Assembly (NCBI RefSeq): GCF_014646895.1
Contig: NZ_BMOD01000002.1
Location: 62,001-126,000, forward strand
Length of the DNA stretch: 64,000 nt
DNA from: Deinococcus roseus
GTDB lineage: Bacteria > Deinococcota > Deinococci > Deinococcales > Deinococcaceae
Direction of reading: 5' to 3'
In this document: piece by piece, positions 43,925-52,248 of the stretch
Layout: the number at the start of each line of letters is the position of its first letter
Numbering within the stretch: the stretch's first letter is position 1
Notes under the pieces: model-generated
What the model was told of the DNA's origin: nothing
Databases searched by the model: none
The model's input: only the letters and a program-made list of their open reading frames with translations
Program-made: the position numbers and the translations under genes

Positions 43925-44344
43925 ATGAAATCAAAAGCCCTCAAACGCTTTCTGCTGGGTGCAGGATTCGGTGTGTTCGCTGGTCTGCTGGGATTTGTGC
44001 TGTGGAGGTATTGCAGCCTCCCCTATCCACTTTTTGACCTGTACCAGAGCATCACCCACTTTCTGGGCACCCCTAAAGTGTTCCAGTTGATTCACAAGCT
44101 GTTCGGTTATGGAACACTGGGCCAGAACCTGGCCTTCATGGGCACCTCGGTGCTGTGGATTCTGGGGCATGGGGTGTTCGTGATGCTGTCCCGTCCCAGA
44201 CCCCTGTTCATTGTGTTGCCTGCCCTGCTGTACTTCTGGCTGTCTTCATGGCCGGGCATGCTCATTTACACCGCGCTGTACAGCCTGACCCTGTTCACGA
44301 AACCCCAGAGGAAAACGGGAGGCACCTATGCCAAGTCGGCGTGA
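43925..44344 (+). CDS. small multi-pass membrane protein before the molybdoenzyme
   Basis: 139 residues with four hydrophobic segments (about 10-30, 66-88, 92-106, 109-126). AAAGGAG precedes the ATG at 43925. It overlaps the molybdoenzyme gene by 17 bp, so the two are translated together and the protein may be its membrane partner. It is not an MsrQ/YedZ protein: length and His pattern do not fit. Confidence 0.7.
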   Translation: MKSKALKRFLLGAGFGVFAGLLGFVLWRYCSLPYPLFDLYQSITHFLGTPKVFQLIHKLFGYGTLGQNLAFMGTSVLWILGHGVFVMLSRPRPLFIVLPALLYFWLSSWPGMLIYTALYSLTLFTKPQRKTGGTYAKSA

Positions 44345-45326
44345 CACTCTAAAAATCCTGTCTGCAACAGCCGTGGGGCTTGCCTTTTCAGGCGTGAAAG
44401 CTGCTCCTGCAGCAGGCAAAAAAGTGGATTTCGGGCAGATCAAAGGGCTCAGCCCTGAACTGCTCAGCCAGTCCAAACTGTACCGGGTCTCCAAAAACCC
44501 CTCTTTTCTGGACCCCGACCTGACCGGGAAACCCTGGGAACTGGAGGTCTCGGGTCTGGTGGAACGCACCCTGACCCTCTCCCTGGAGCAACTGAAAACC
44601 TACCCCAGTGTGAAGCTCATCAACACCCTCACCTGCATTTCCAATCCGGTGGGTGGCAACCTGCTCGGATGCATGGAATGGCAGGGGGTGCCCGTAAAGA
44701 CCATTCTGGACGAGGCAAAAGTCAAAGGCGCTGCAAAGTACCTGGTCTGGGAAGCTGCCGATGGGTTCATCGAAAGCCTGCCCCTTTCGGAATTGCCAAA
44801 AGAAGCCCTGCTGGCCTACATGGTGGATGGTGAGCCTCTGCAACCCATGCACGGCTACCCTCTGCGCATCCTGATTCCCGGGCGCTACGGCATGAAACAG
44901 CCCAAATGGCTCACCAGAATCAGCCTCTCTGCAGAAGAGGTGGATGGGTACTGGGCCGAGCGTGGCTGGAGCCGCACCGCAGTGATTGCCGCCATGAGCC
45001 GTTTTGATGTGCCCCAGCAGAACCAGACCCTCAGTGCAGGCAAAGAAACCCTCCTGGCAGGCATTGCTTACGCAGGAGGCCGCACCATCGAGAAAGTGGA
45101 GGTGTCCCTGGACGGAGGCAAAACCTGGAATGCAGCCCAGACCCGACCCCCCAGAAGCAAATTTGCCTGGATTCAGTGGGCTTACCCCTGGACCCCAAAA
45201 GCAGGCTCTTACACCCTGAAAGTGCGGGCCACCGAGGTGGGAGGACGGGTGCAAACCAGCGTGGCAAGGGACGCTCTGCCCGAAGCCGCCAGTGGCCACC
45301 ACACCCTCACAGTCAAAGTCTCCTGA
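44328..45326 (+). CDS. Tat-exported molybdopterin oxidoreductase (sulfite-oxidase family)
   Basis: 332 residues. N-terminal twin-arginine motif SRRDTLK followed by a hydrophobic stretch, so export of the folded enzyme is expected. The Moco domain carries the Mo-ligand Cys in 'LTCISNPVGGNLLGCMEW' and 'HGYPLRILIPGRYG.KQPKWL'; the C-terminal part (about 220-332) is the Ig-like dimerisation domain ('VEVSLDGGKTWNAA'). Substrate unknown: sulfite or another sulfoxide/nitrogen compound. GGAGG 5 bases upstream. Confidence 0.9.
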   Translation: MPSRRDTLKILSATAVGLAFSGVKAAPAAGKKVDFGQIKGLSPELLSQSKLYRVSKNPSFLDPDLTGKPWELEVSGLVERTLTLSLEQLKTYPSVKLINTLTCISNPVGGNLLGCMEWQGVPVKTILDEAKVKGAAKYLVWEAADGFIESLPLSELPKEALLAYMVDGEPLQPMHGYPLRILIPGRYGMKQPKWLTRISLSAEEVDGYWAERGWSRTAVIAAMSRFDVPQQNQTLSAGKETLLAGIAYAGGRTIEKVEVSLDGGKTWNAAQTRPPRSKFAWIQWAYPWTPKAGSYTLKVRATEVGGRVQTSVARDALPEAASGHHTLTVKVS

Positions 45327-45372
45327 ATTCACCTGTCCCTCTCATGGTCCTGAGGGGATTCCCTGAAATACT

Positions 45373-45400
45373 GGTTTCTGGGGCAATTGCCCCAGAAACC
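45373..45400. promoter_or_regulatory. 28-bp perfect palindrome upstream of a leaderless gene
   Basis: GGTTTCTGGGGCAA followed immediately by its exact complement; no gap. It ends 5 bases before the -10 box TAAAAT (45406-45411) of the gene at 45419, so it covers the -35 region. There is no T run after it, so a terminator role is unlikely. Confidence 0.6.
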
Positions 45401-45418
45401 GTGCGTAAAATGGACAGA

Positions 45419-46036
45419 ATGCGTTTTGTTTTTCCCCTGACCCTCTTGATTCCCCTCTCTGGTGTGACCCTGGCCCACGAAGCCCTGGACCTTGCAGATC
45501 CCTCGCTGGGTTCTGCCGCCATCATCAGCATCTGGGTGTTCGCTGTGCTGGCTGGAGTGGGCTTTCTGATCTCTCTGGGTTTGCTGCTGGGCAACCTGGG
45601 ACGCAAGCAGAACCTGGTGATGGCTGGAGCCATTGGGGCTGTGCTGTCTGCCGGGGTGGCTGGAGCAGCTGGATACGCCCTGTACCTGAAGCAGAACTCT
45701 GTCTCAGACCGCATCACCCTGCACCAGACCAGAAACGGCTGGACCACCGCCTATGGCCGCAAGATCTACCTGCAAAACCTGGTGATCCTGCCTGTAAATG
45801 AAATCAAGGACATCCTTTCCGAGAGTGAACTGGGGCAAAAATTGCAGGTTCCCATGCTGGGTCTGGATGTGGAGTTGCCAAAACAGCAACTGGTCCACCT
45901 GAGTTTCATGGTGCCTGCAGAAGGCACCTTTCTGGCCATGGATGGCAAACTGACCATCCGTGGGGTCAGCAAAGCCGAATTCGAGAAATTCCTGAACACC
46001 CCCCAGAACACCAGCACCCAGGGATCAAATCCATGA
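45419..46036 (+). CDS. membrane/exported protein of unknown function
   Basis: 205 residues. N-terminal signal-like stretch (1-18), two more hydrophobic segments (about 34-56 and 62-82), then an external domain of about 110 residues without recognisable motif. I do not know the family. Start at 45419 follows TAAAAT by 7 bases; ATG at 45410 lies inside that box. It overlaps coaE by ATGA, so the two are coupled. Confidence 0.7.
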   Translation: MRFVFPLTLLIPLSGVTLAHEALDLADPSLGSAAIISIWVFAVLAGVGFLISLGLLLGNLGRKQNLVMAGAIGAVLSAGVAGAAGYALYLKQNSVSDRITLHQTRNGWTTAYGRKIYLQNLVILPVNEIKDILSESELGQKLQVPMLGLDVELPKQQLVHLSFMVPAEGTFLAMDGKLTIRGVSKAEFEKFLNTPQNTSTQGSNP

Positions 46037-46620
46037 AAAGAATCGGTCTGACCGGCAGCATTGGCAGCGGAAAAAGCACCGTGTCTCGCCTGCTTGTAAA
46101 GAGGGACATTCCTGTGCTGGACGCAGATCAGGTGGCCCGTGAAGTTTCCACTTTTCCAGACGTGCTGCAAAAAGTCAGCGAGGCTTTTGGACCAGAGTAT
46201 GTCACCCCTGAAGGTTTCAATCGTCCCAAAATTGCAGAACTGGTGTTCCATCAGCCCGAGGCCCGCCAGACCCTGAACGGCATCATCCACCCCAGGGTGC
46301 GGTCCAGAATGCGGGAACTGGAAGAGGCTTTGCAGGCAGATCTGGTGGTGCAGGACATCCCCCTGCTGTTTGAAAGCAATCTGGATGCCCTGATGGACGC
46401 CACCATCGTGGTGGATGCCCCTCTGGAAGAGCGCATTGCAAGGGTGATGGCCAGAGATGGCCTTTCCCGTGAGCAGGTGCTGTCCCGCGACAACAGCCAG
46501 ATGCCCGCAGCAGAAAAACGCCAGAAAGCCACTTACGTGGTGTTCAACGATGGGTCGCTGGAACACCTGGAAACCCAGGTGAACCGGATTCTGGATGCAT
46601 TGCTGAAATCAGGTTCCTGA
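46033..46620 (+). CDS. coaE: dephospho-CoA kinase
   Basis: Last step of CoA synthesis. 195 residues with P-loop 'GSIGSGKST' (residues 8-16), 'VLDADQVAREV' (substrate site), 'LVVQDIPLLFE' and the LID 'LSREQVLSRDNSQMP'. Full length. Coupled to the membrane protein gene upstream. Confidence 0.96.
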   Translation: MKRIGLTGSIGSGKSTVSRLLVKRDIPVLDADQVAREVSTFPDVLQKVSEAFGPEYVTPEGFNRPKIAELVFHQPEARQTLNGIIHPRVRSRMRELEEALQADLVVQDIPLLFESNLDALMDATIVVDAPLEERIARVMARDGLSREQVLSRDNSQMPAAEKRQKATYVVFNDGSLEHLETQVNRILDALLKSGS

Positions 46621-46652
46621 ACCTCATCAAAGTCAAAGCAAAATCAGAACCC

Positions 46653-46672
46653 CTGCCATCATCAGCAGGGAT
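46653..46672 (+). terminator. weak terminator behind coaE
   Basis: CCCTGC / GCAGGG hairpin with an 8-nt loop, followed by ATTCTGTGTATTTC. The T run is poor. Confidence 0.4.
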
Positions 46673-46690
46673 TCTGTGTATTTCAGCACC

Positions 46691-47047
46691 TCAGAGCGGT
46701 CGCAAATCTTCCCAGAGCTGCCAGCCCACTCCAGCAGGGGTGGCGTTCAGCAAGGGGTTCAGAGCCACACTCAGGCGTTCTGCATGGGCATGAAGCTCCT
46801 CGTTGGAGGGCTGGTCCTGGTAGATGCGCAAAGCCGTGAACTGGAAAAAGTGCTGGCTGCTGGTCATTTCGCCATTTTCAAAAAAGGCAAAGGGGGCCTG
46901 CATTTCATCCCACAGCAAACTGGCTTCCTCCAGGGTCTCCGGAAGGTATTCGGACAGTTCCAGTGGGCTGCTTTTGGGATACCACAGGTACCCTTGCAGC
47001 AACCGGATGGCCATGCGGCCTTCTGGGGGGGTCAGCTGTTCATCCAC
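46691..47047 (-). CDS. small hypothetical protein coupled to a HAD gene
   Basis: 118 residues, acidic, mostly helical, no recognisable motif ('AIRLLQGYLWYPKSSPLELSEY'). The start is GTG at 47047, inside the end of the HAD gene (16-bp overlap), so the two are one transcription unit. Function unknown. Confidence 0.6.
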   Translation of the reverse strand: MDEQLTPPEGRMAIRLLQGYLWYPKSSPLELSEYLPETLEEASLLWDEMQAPFAFFENGEMTSSQHFFQFTALRIYQDQPSNEELHAHAERLSVALNPLLNATPAGVGWQLWEDLRPL

Positions 47048-47628
47048 GCTTCAAGCTCCTGCAGGAAGCGGTCATGCTCGGCGTGGTGGTAGAGGATGGT
47101 GCTGAAACCCAGGGCACGGGCAGCAGCCAGGTTCTCTTCCACATCGTCGATGAACACGCTGTTTTCTGCGGTCACACCCGTGGCCTGCACCAGGGCATGG
47201 AAAGATTCAGGACTGGGTTTCTTGCTGCCAATTTCATTGCTGTACACCATGGCATCGAAGCGGGACCAGCGGGGATCGGCTTTCAGGCGGTCACTGAGCA
47301 CCGGGTAGTTGTTGCTCAGCAGGCCCACCTTGAAGTTCTGGGGAATGGTGGGCAGGAATGCGTACATGGGGGGGTTTTCCAGCACACTGCCCAGGTACAG
47401 TTCAATCACTTCTTCTAAAGGGGCAGAGAAACCCACTTCCTGCATGAGGTTCTCGAAAAAGGTTTCCAGGTTCCATTTGCCCAGTTCCAGCTGGTGCACA
47501 TGGGCGAAATACACAGCGCGGACCTTTTCCACGTCGAGGTTGTAGCGTTCGGCAATGCGGCCCGTGGACCGTCCATCAAAGGTGTTCTGGGTGAAGACTC
47601 CACCCCAGTCAAAGGTGATTGCTTTCAT
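47032..47628 (-). CDS. HAD-superfamily hydrolase (IA, YihX-like)
   Basis: 198 residues. Motif I 'TFDWGGVFT', motif II 'LLSNN', motif III Lys in 'SKKPSPESF', motif IV 'IDDVEENLAAA'. Phosphatase of small phosphorylated metabolites (sugar phosphates, FMN are substrates of relatives). Motif I has Asp then Trp-Gly-Gly instead of DxD-GT; still both Asp-like positions need checking. Confidence 0.85.
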   Translation of the reverse strand: MKAITFDWGGVFTQNTFDGRSTGRIAERYNLDVEKVRAVYFAHVHQLELGKWNLETFFENLMQEVGFSAPLEEVIELYLGSVLENPPMYAFLPTIPQNFKVGLLSNNYPVLSDRLKADPRWSRFDAMVYSNEIGSKKPSPESFHALVQATGVTAENSVFIDDVEENLAAARALGFSTILYHHAEHDRFLQELEAWMNS

Positions 47629-47674
47629 GTGGGCTCCCCAAACCTGCCTGAAATTCTGAGGCGCAAAAGCAGGT

Positions 47675-48313
47675 TTACGGTCCTCTGCGTGCCTGTGAGG
47701 TGCTTTCGTCGATCAGCACACCGCGCCGCAACCAGGCCCTGACGCAGAGGTCTCGCACCAACCTTAGCACCATCAGGGGTTCTTCGGGGTGATTTTGTTT
47801 AAGCGGCCTGCCAAATTGCCTGACATGCTGCTGGTGGCTTTCCAGAAACTGCGGAATGGGCAGGGCAGCCTGACGGTAGGAAATCACCTCGCTGAATTCC
47901 AGTGGAAACACCTGTGGAACACTGGTGGTGACCACAGCACTGATGCCAGAGGCCGGGTCTTTCAGGACCGAATGGGCTTCCACGTGGGTCTGTCCTGCAT
48001 CTGTCCAGTTGAGGGTCACCACCATCAGGTCATTTGAAAAAGGCATCTGCTGGAGATGCCTGAAAAAACCCGAATCTGGTTGTGCTGCGTGCTGTTTGAA
48101 TCCCAGTTCCAGCAGGTCCTGTGACCATGCAGCCACCTCTGCAGGGATGTCCTGCATTTCTGGTTCTGCTGATGGTTCAAACACATGGGGGTAGGATTTT
48201 CCAATCAATCTGGCTGCACTGAGCTCTGAAATCATGCCACGCGACGCGTCCATGCCGAACAAGCGTTCCAGCTCGTTGGAGGTCAGGGCAGCCAGATTCA
48301 ATTTCAAGTGCAT
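47675..48313 (-). CDS. hypothetical protein
   Basis: 212 residues, soluble, no motif that I recognise. The N-terminus ('LNLAALTSNELERLF') looks like a helix and the centre has beta-strand periodicity ('DLMVVTLNWTDAGQTHVEAHSVL'). Stand-alone gene between the HAD gene and the divergent DHH gene. Confidence 0.6.
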   Translation of the reverse strand: MHLKLNLAALTSNELERLFGMDASRGMISELSAARLIGKSYPHVFEPSAEPEMQDIPAEVAAWSQDLLELGFKQHAAQPDSGFFRHLQQMPFSNDLMVVTLNWTDAGQTHVEAHSVLKDPASGISAVVTTSVPQVFPLEFSEVISYRQAALPIPQFLESHQQHVRQFGRPLKQNHPEEPLMVLRLVRDLCVRAWLRRGVLIDESTSQARRGP

Positions 48314-48380
48314 TTCCTACACTCTACCACTCCAGAGGTAACAGATGTATGGGCAAAATCGGAAGCGTTATACTGCAACC

Positions 48381-49388
48381 ATGAACAAGGCCCTCAATGA
48401 AAGCAACTCCGATTACCAGCAGACCCTGCAGGAGATTGCTGACTTTTTCAAACAGAACACCCTTCCGGTTTTCATTGCTTCACACGTTGATCCTGACGGA
48501 GACGCCATCGGTTCCTGCCTGGGTTTGCAACGCGCCCTGAAAAAACTGGGCAAAACCGCCCAGACGTATGCCTCCATGCCCCAGTACCTGCAGTTTCTGG
48601 CTGGACCAGATGAGGTTCTCCCCCCCATTTCCCACCTGCCAGAAGACGTCATTGTAGTGGTGCTGGATGTGGACAACAACGACACCCGCCGCGTGGAAGG
48701 CCTGCAACTCGAAGGCTTTCCAGGCTTCACCATCAACATCGACCACCACGGCACCAACAAGCGCAACAGCAACCTCAACCTGGTGTGCCCCAGTCAGGCC
48801 GCCACCGCCCAGATCATCACCGATCTGGTGGAGCTCATGGGCGTGGAGTGCGATGAAGGCATCGCCAACCCCCTCTTGACTGGCATCATCACCGACACGG
48901 GTTCCTTCAAGTTCTCCAACACCACCCCGGAAGTCCTGATGGCCGCCTCACGCCTGATTGCCGGAGGCGCAGATGTCAGCTTCGTGAACGAGAGCCTCGC
49001 ACAGCATCCCAGGCGTTATTACCAGCTTCTGGTGCTGGTGCTGCAGTCCATGCGCTACGAACTGAACGACCTGTGTGTGACCGCACATGTGAGTTCTGCC
49101 ATGCTGGAAAGCGTGGGGGCCAGCTGGGAAGATGTGGAGTCTTACGTTGGCATGATCCGCAGCGCCCAGGGCACCGAACTCGCCATCATGTTCAAAGATT
49201 ATGGCACCCACATCAAAATCAGCGCCCGTTCACGTGGCAAGGCCAGCGCCCAGAACATCGCCATCGCCTGCGGAGGCGGAGGCCATTACGCTGCCGCCGG
49301 AGCCACCCTGCAAATGCCTTTTGAAGAAGCTTATGCCCGGGTCATTGATGAGGCCCGCAAAGAACTGGAGCGGGTGGAATTGGCCTGA
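48381..49388 (+). CDS. DHH-family phosphoesterase (NrnA-like)
   Basis: 335 residues. NrnA-type enzymes degrade oligoribonucleotides, pAp and linear dinucleotides from c-di-AMP breakdown. Motifs: 'ASHVDPDGDAIGS', 'DVDNNDTRRV', DHH in 'INIDHHGTN', 'ITDTGSF', and the DHHA1 domain with 'CGGGGHYAAAGA'. Start at 48381 follows TATACT (48369-48374) by 6 bases; the in-frame ATG at 48345 is upstream of that promoter. Confidence 0.9.
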   Translation: MNKALNESNSDYQQTLQEIADFFKQNTLPVFIASHVDPDGDAIGSCLGLQRALKKLGKTAQTYASMPQYLQFLAGPDEVLPPISHLPEDVIVVVLDVDNNDTRRVEGLQLEGFPGFTINIDHHGTNKRNSNLNLVCPSQAATAQIITDLVELMGVECDEGIANPLLTGIITDTGSFKFSNTTPEVLMAASRLIAGGADVSFVNESLAQHPRRYYQLLVLVLQSMRYELNDLCVTAHVSSAMLESVGASWEDVESYVGMIRSAQGTELAIMFKDYGTHIKISARSRGKASAQNIAIACGGGGHYAAAGATLQMPFEEAYARVIDEARKELERVELA

Positions 49389-49541
49389 GTTGTTGAGCGT
49401 CTGAGGGCACTGAGGCCAGATCCCCCTGCCTGTCGTTCCACTCCAGGCTGTTCCCCGTCAGCGTTGGGGGGGTGGTGGGCATCTGAGAGGACTGAGGGTG
49501 AGATCCCCCCGCTTCTCGCATTCGCTCGGTGCGAGGGGATC
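49389..49541. repeat. GC-rich intergenic repeat, family 2
   Basis: Contains GTCAGCGTTGGGGGGGTGGT and GAGATCCCCCCGCTTCTCGC, which are the complements of blocks at 4325-4380. The last block forms a hairpin with the following GCGAGGGGATC. No ORF. Confidence 0.7.
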
Positions 49542-50300
49542 TTACAACAGCAATTCCACCGCCTTCTCTGCCGCTTCCAGCGCATCCCGTGCAATGGCAG
49601 AGGGGGTGCATTCTGCAGGCAAAGCGTCTTTGAACAACCGGCGCAGGTCTTCTTCTTCCAGAGCAATCTCGATGGGTTTTGCCTCCGGGTGAATCCAGAT
49701 GCTCTGGATCCCTGCACGGTTGGCCGCAAGGATGTCGTGGCAGAGCTTGTCTCCGATGTGGAGGTCTGCACCAGAAAGCAGTTCAGGCTGGGGCTTGGCA
49801 TAACCGTGCGTTTCGGGGGCACGGACCTCATCAAAGAACGGCAGGATGCCCAGAGCGTCCAGCACAGGAACCTGGTATCTGGCGTACCCATTGGTGGCCA
49901 CAATGAGTTTCAGGCCAGCGTCTTTGAGAAGTTGCAAACCTTCTTTTGCTCCAGGAAGCAAGTGGATGTACTCGGGGGTGCAATGGGCCTTCACAATCTG
50001 GGAGACATCTGGCATGTGGTTCAGGCCATAATTCTGGGCCACCTCCAGCATGATGGCATCCCAGTTGAAGGCGTCCACGTGTTTTCCCGCCAGCGTCCGT
50101 GAAGAGAACCCCTGATTGAGTTGCTTTCTGAACTGCTGCCGGAAGGTTTCAAAATCCAGTTCCTGCCGGGTTTGCTGGTGCACGTGGCGGGCAAGAAAAG
50201 GAATCACCCCTTTACCGAAAGGATTTTGCATCAGGACCCCATCCAGGTCAAAGCTGATGGTGGGTCTGCCTGTTCTGGAGGCTGTTTTCTGTGCGGTCAT
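49542..50300 (-). CDS. HAD-superfamily hydrolase
   Basis: 252 residues. 'SFDLDGVLMQNP' (motif I), 'LIVATNGY' (II), 'GYAKPQPELL' (III) and 'HIGDKLCHDILAANRAG' (IV) are all present; a helical cap occupies about residues 35-105. Substrate unknown. ATGA overlap with the upstream gene. Confidence 0.88.
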   Translation of the reverse strand: MTAQKTASRTGRPTISFDLDGVLMQNPFGKGVIPFLARHVHQQTRQELDFETFRQQFRKQLNQGFSSRTLAGKHVDAFNWDAIMLEVAQNYGLNHMPDVSQIVKAHCTPEYIHLLPGAKEGLQLLKDAGLKLIVATNGYARYQVPVLDALGILPFFDEVRAPETHGYAKPQPELLSGADLHIGDKLCHDILAANRAGIQSIWIHPEAKPIEIALEEEDLRRLFKDALPAECTPSAIARDALEAAEKAVELLL

Positions 50301-51127
50301 TTGTTCTTGATGAAACCGTCTTTGAGCCAGCTCTGCACCATCGGCTCCAGATCGTGCAGGGGAATGTCATTCCTCAGGCTGTACTCGGCGGGGGTAAGTT
50401 CCTGGCCCAGCCCTTTCAGGAAGTCGACACCCTGCTGGCCGTGGTTTTTTCGGAAGTTCTGGTGGGTGGGGGTGATGGGACTGAGGGCATCCCGTCCACG
50501 CAAAGTGACGGGGTACTGCTGGTGGGCCCAGCCTGCCAGGGGTTTGGGCAAAATCAGGGTCTGGGGTCTGAGGGGGGCCGGGAAAACTCCGGTTTCTCCG
50601 ACTTCAACCTGAAGGCGACCCAGCACTTTGCCATCCATCATCAGGATGCAACTGCCCTGCTCTACAAGCACCCCGGAGAAATTGTCGGTGGGGGTGACTT
50701 TCCAGACCCGAGAACTGACCCCTGCCAGTGAATGGGTCAGGTTGGGGTCAATCTGGTAGGCGTTCAGAACGGCTCCAGCGGTGAAGAGTTGCAACATTTC
50801 ACCCAGGGCCAGTTCTCCAACCTGGTTGCCAGAAGAAGCCGCAATGATGCGTCCCTCGAAGACCAGCACGTACACGCTCTGCTCGCCCAGGGTCACATGC
50901 AGGTAGCCATACCAGTTGCTGTCGTGCAGGTGCCGCAAGAAGGCATGCAGGTCACAGAAGCTGGCGCTCAGACCGAGGTACCTGGCTTCCCCTTCAGGGA
51001 GCAGACGGGCCAGCACAGGGATGGCTTCAGGGAACATGGGGGTGAGCGTGTGGGTCATGCGGTTCTCCGTGGGTTTGGGGCTTCGGGTTCTGGGGGATCT
51101 GGGAGGGCCTGCAATGCGCCTGATCAT
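50297..51127 (-). CDS. hypothetical protein, possible DUF4388-like
   Basis: 276 residues if started at 51127 (ATGA overlap with the carbonic anhydrase gene and GGAGG 4 bases upstream). The first 23 residues are Pro/Arg-rich; the ATG at 51058 also has GGAG and may be the true start. The middle part ('YLHVTLGEQSVYVLVFEGRIIAASSGNQVGE') resembles the strand pattern of DUF4388/PATAN domains, which occur in signalling proteins; this is a guess. Part of a four-gene minus-strand operon. Confidence 0.6.
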   Translation of the reverse strand: MIRRIAGPPRSPRTRSPKPTENRMTHTLTPMFPEAIPVLARLLPEGEARYLGLSASFCDLHAFLRHLHDSNWYGYLHVTLGEQSVYVLVFEGRIIAASSGNQVGELALGEMLQLFTAGAVLNAYQIDPNLTHSLAGVSSRVWKVTPTDNFSGVLVEQGSCILMMDGKVLGRLQVEVGETGVFPAPLRPQTLILPKPLAGWAHQQYPVTLRGRDALSPITPTHQNFRKNHGQQGVDFLKGLGQELTPAEYSLRNDIPLHDLEPMVQSWLKDGFIKNK

Positions 51128-51645
51128 GGCTCCTCCGCTTCAGTGATGGGCACACAGCCGCTCTGGTAGCGCTGGGCATTCTGCTGGTAACGCTGGGCGT
51201 TCTGGGTGGGTGGGGCCACTTTGATGACTTTCGCTGGAACTCCAACAGCAAGCATACCATCCTCGATGTGCTGTCCTTCTTTCAGCAGGGCCCCTGCAGC
51301 CAGCATGGCCCCTTTGCCCAGGCTGGATCCGTTGAGCATGATGGCCCCCATGCCCACCAGCGAACCTTCATGGAGGGTGGCTCCATGCACAATGGCCCGG
51401 TGGCCCACCGTGACGTTCTGATGCAGCACACAGGGAAAACCTGGATCGCTGTGCAGCACAGCCCCATCTTGCACATTGCTGCCTTCACCGATGGTGATGG
51501 CCTCCACATCGCCCCTCAGGACCACACCGAACCACACGCTGGCGTGGTCTCCAATGGTCACTTTTCCAATCACATCTGCACTGGGAGCAATCCAGGCCGT
51601 GCGGGCGACCTTTGGCTTCTCCCCTGCCAGCTCATAAAATGGCAC
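51124..51645 (-). CDS. gamma-class carbonic anhydrase-like protein
   Basis: 173 residues, left-handed beta-helix with hexapeptide repeats ('IGKVTIGDHASVWFGVVLRGDV'), and the zinc His in 'NVQDGAVLHSD' and 'VGHRAIVHGATLHEG'. YrdA/CaiE-like: carbonic anhydrase activity is often absent or needs oxidation. Near the C-terminus the seven residues QNAQRYQ occur twice in a row. Third gene of the operon, 3 bp after Nudix. Confidence 0.85.
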   Translation of the reverse strand: MPFYELAGEKPKVARTAWIAPSADVIGKVTIGDHASVWFGVVLRGDVEAITIGEGSNVQDGAVLHSDPGFPCVLHQNVTVGHRAIVHGATLHEGSLVGMGAIMLNGSSLGKGAMLAAGALLKEGQHIEDGMLAVGVPAKVIKVAPPTQNAQRYQQNAQRYQSGCVPITEAEEP

Positions 51646-51648
51646 CCT

Positions 51649-52038
51649 TTAAGCCTCCTGTAATCCGAGGGCCTGTCTGAGCAGTTGCTGGTCTTCTGGA
51701 AAACTCAGCAATTCCAGAGCCTGTGCAGGCAGGTAAAAGCCACCTGCCATGAAAGTGCTTTCCAGTTGAACTTCACTGGACACGGCACGCATCACAAACC
51801 AGTGCACCTCTCGGGGAATTCCCTTATGGTTTACATAATGACTTACCCCGAGTTTGCGTTCAACTGCAGATTCGATGCCAGCCTCTTCGAGGACTTCCCG
51901 CTGGGCAGTCACCTCCATGGCTTCGTTCTCCTCGATGTGGCCCTTGGGATACGTCCAGGAGCCATCTTTGTATTGCACAATCAACACTTTGCCATCTTCC
52001 ATAAAGACCAGTCCACCTGCACCCAAAACAGCATTCAT
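51649..52038 (-). CDS. Nudix hydrolase
   Basis: 129 residues. The Nudix box GX5EX7REUXEEXGU is complete ('GHIEENEAMEVTAQREVLEE' and AG after it). Cleaves nucleoside diphosphates linked to X; substrate unknown (Deinococcus has many such enzymes). Start at 52038 follows TACACT by 6 bases; the ORF reaches back to 52206, but that part overlaps the csp promoter. Confidence 0.88.
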   Translation of the reverse strand: MNAVLGAGGLVFMEDGKVLIVQYKDGSWTYPKGHIEENEAMEVTAQREVLEEAGIESAVERKLGVSHYVNHKGIPREVHWFVMRAVSSEVQLESTFMAGGFYLPAQALELLSFPEDQQLLRQALGLQEA

Positions 52039-52127
52039 GCCCACAGTGTAACGGATTGGAATTGCAAAACAGCGTTTTTCGGGTCCACCAGAAGCAGCCC
52101 ACAAGGCATTCGGGGAATCCCCTGAAA

Positions 52128-52156
52128 TTGACACGTTGACATTGCCTGAGCATAAT
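52128..52156 (+). promoter_or_regulatory. csp promoter
   Basis: TTGACA (52128-52133), 17-bp spacer, CATAAT (52151-52156). Very close to consensus. Confidence 0.85.
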
Positions 52157-52162
52157 GAGGAA

Positions 52163-52248
52163 GTCCCTAAGGTAGCTGAAAGGGTGTTATGCCCCAGAGC
52201 GGGCACAACACCGGGTTATCACTTTAACGGGATGTAGGAGTCAGCAGT
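52163..52248 (+). promoter_or_regulatory. structured csp leader
   Basis: About 86 nt between the promoter and the start of the cold-shock gene. A stem GGTGTT.TGCCC / GGGCA..ACACC (about 52183-52213) is followed by single-strand-like sequence and AGGAG. Cold-shock mRNAs often fold in a temperature-dependent way; this leader is a candidate for such control. Confidence 0.5.

Noticed and set aside
52167..52182. CCTAAGGTAGC in the csp leader, identical to a conserved word of 23S rRNA
   Set aside because: Only 11 bases match and the flanks do not; chance is a sufficient explanation in 64 kb on two strands at low but real probability.
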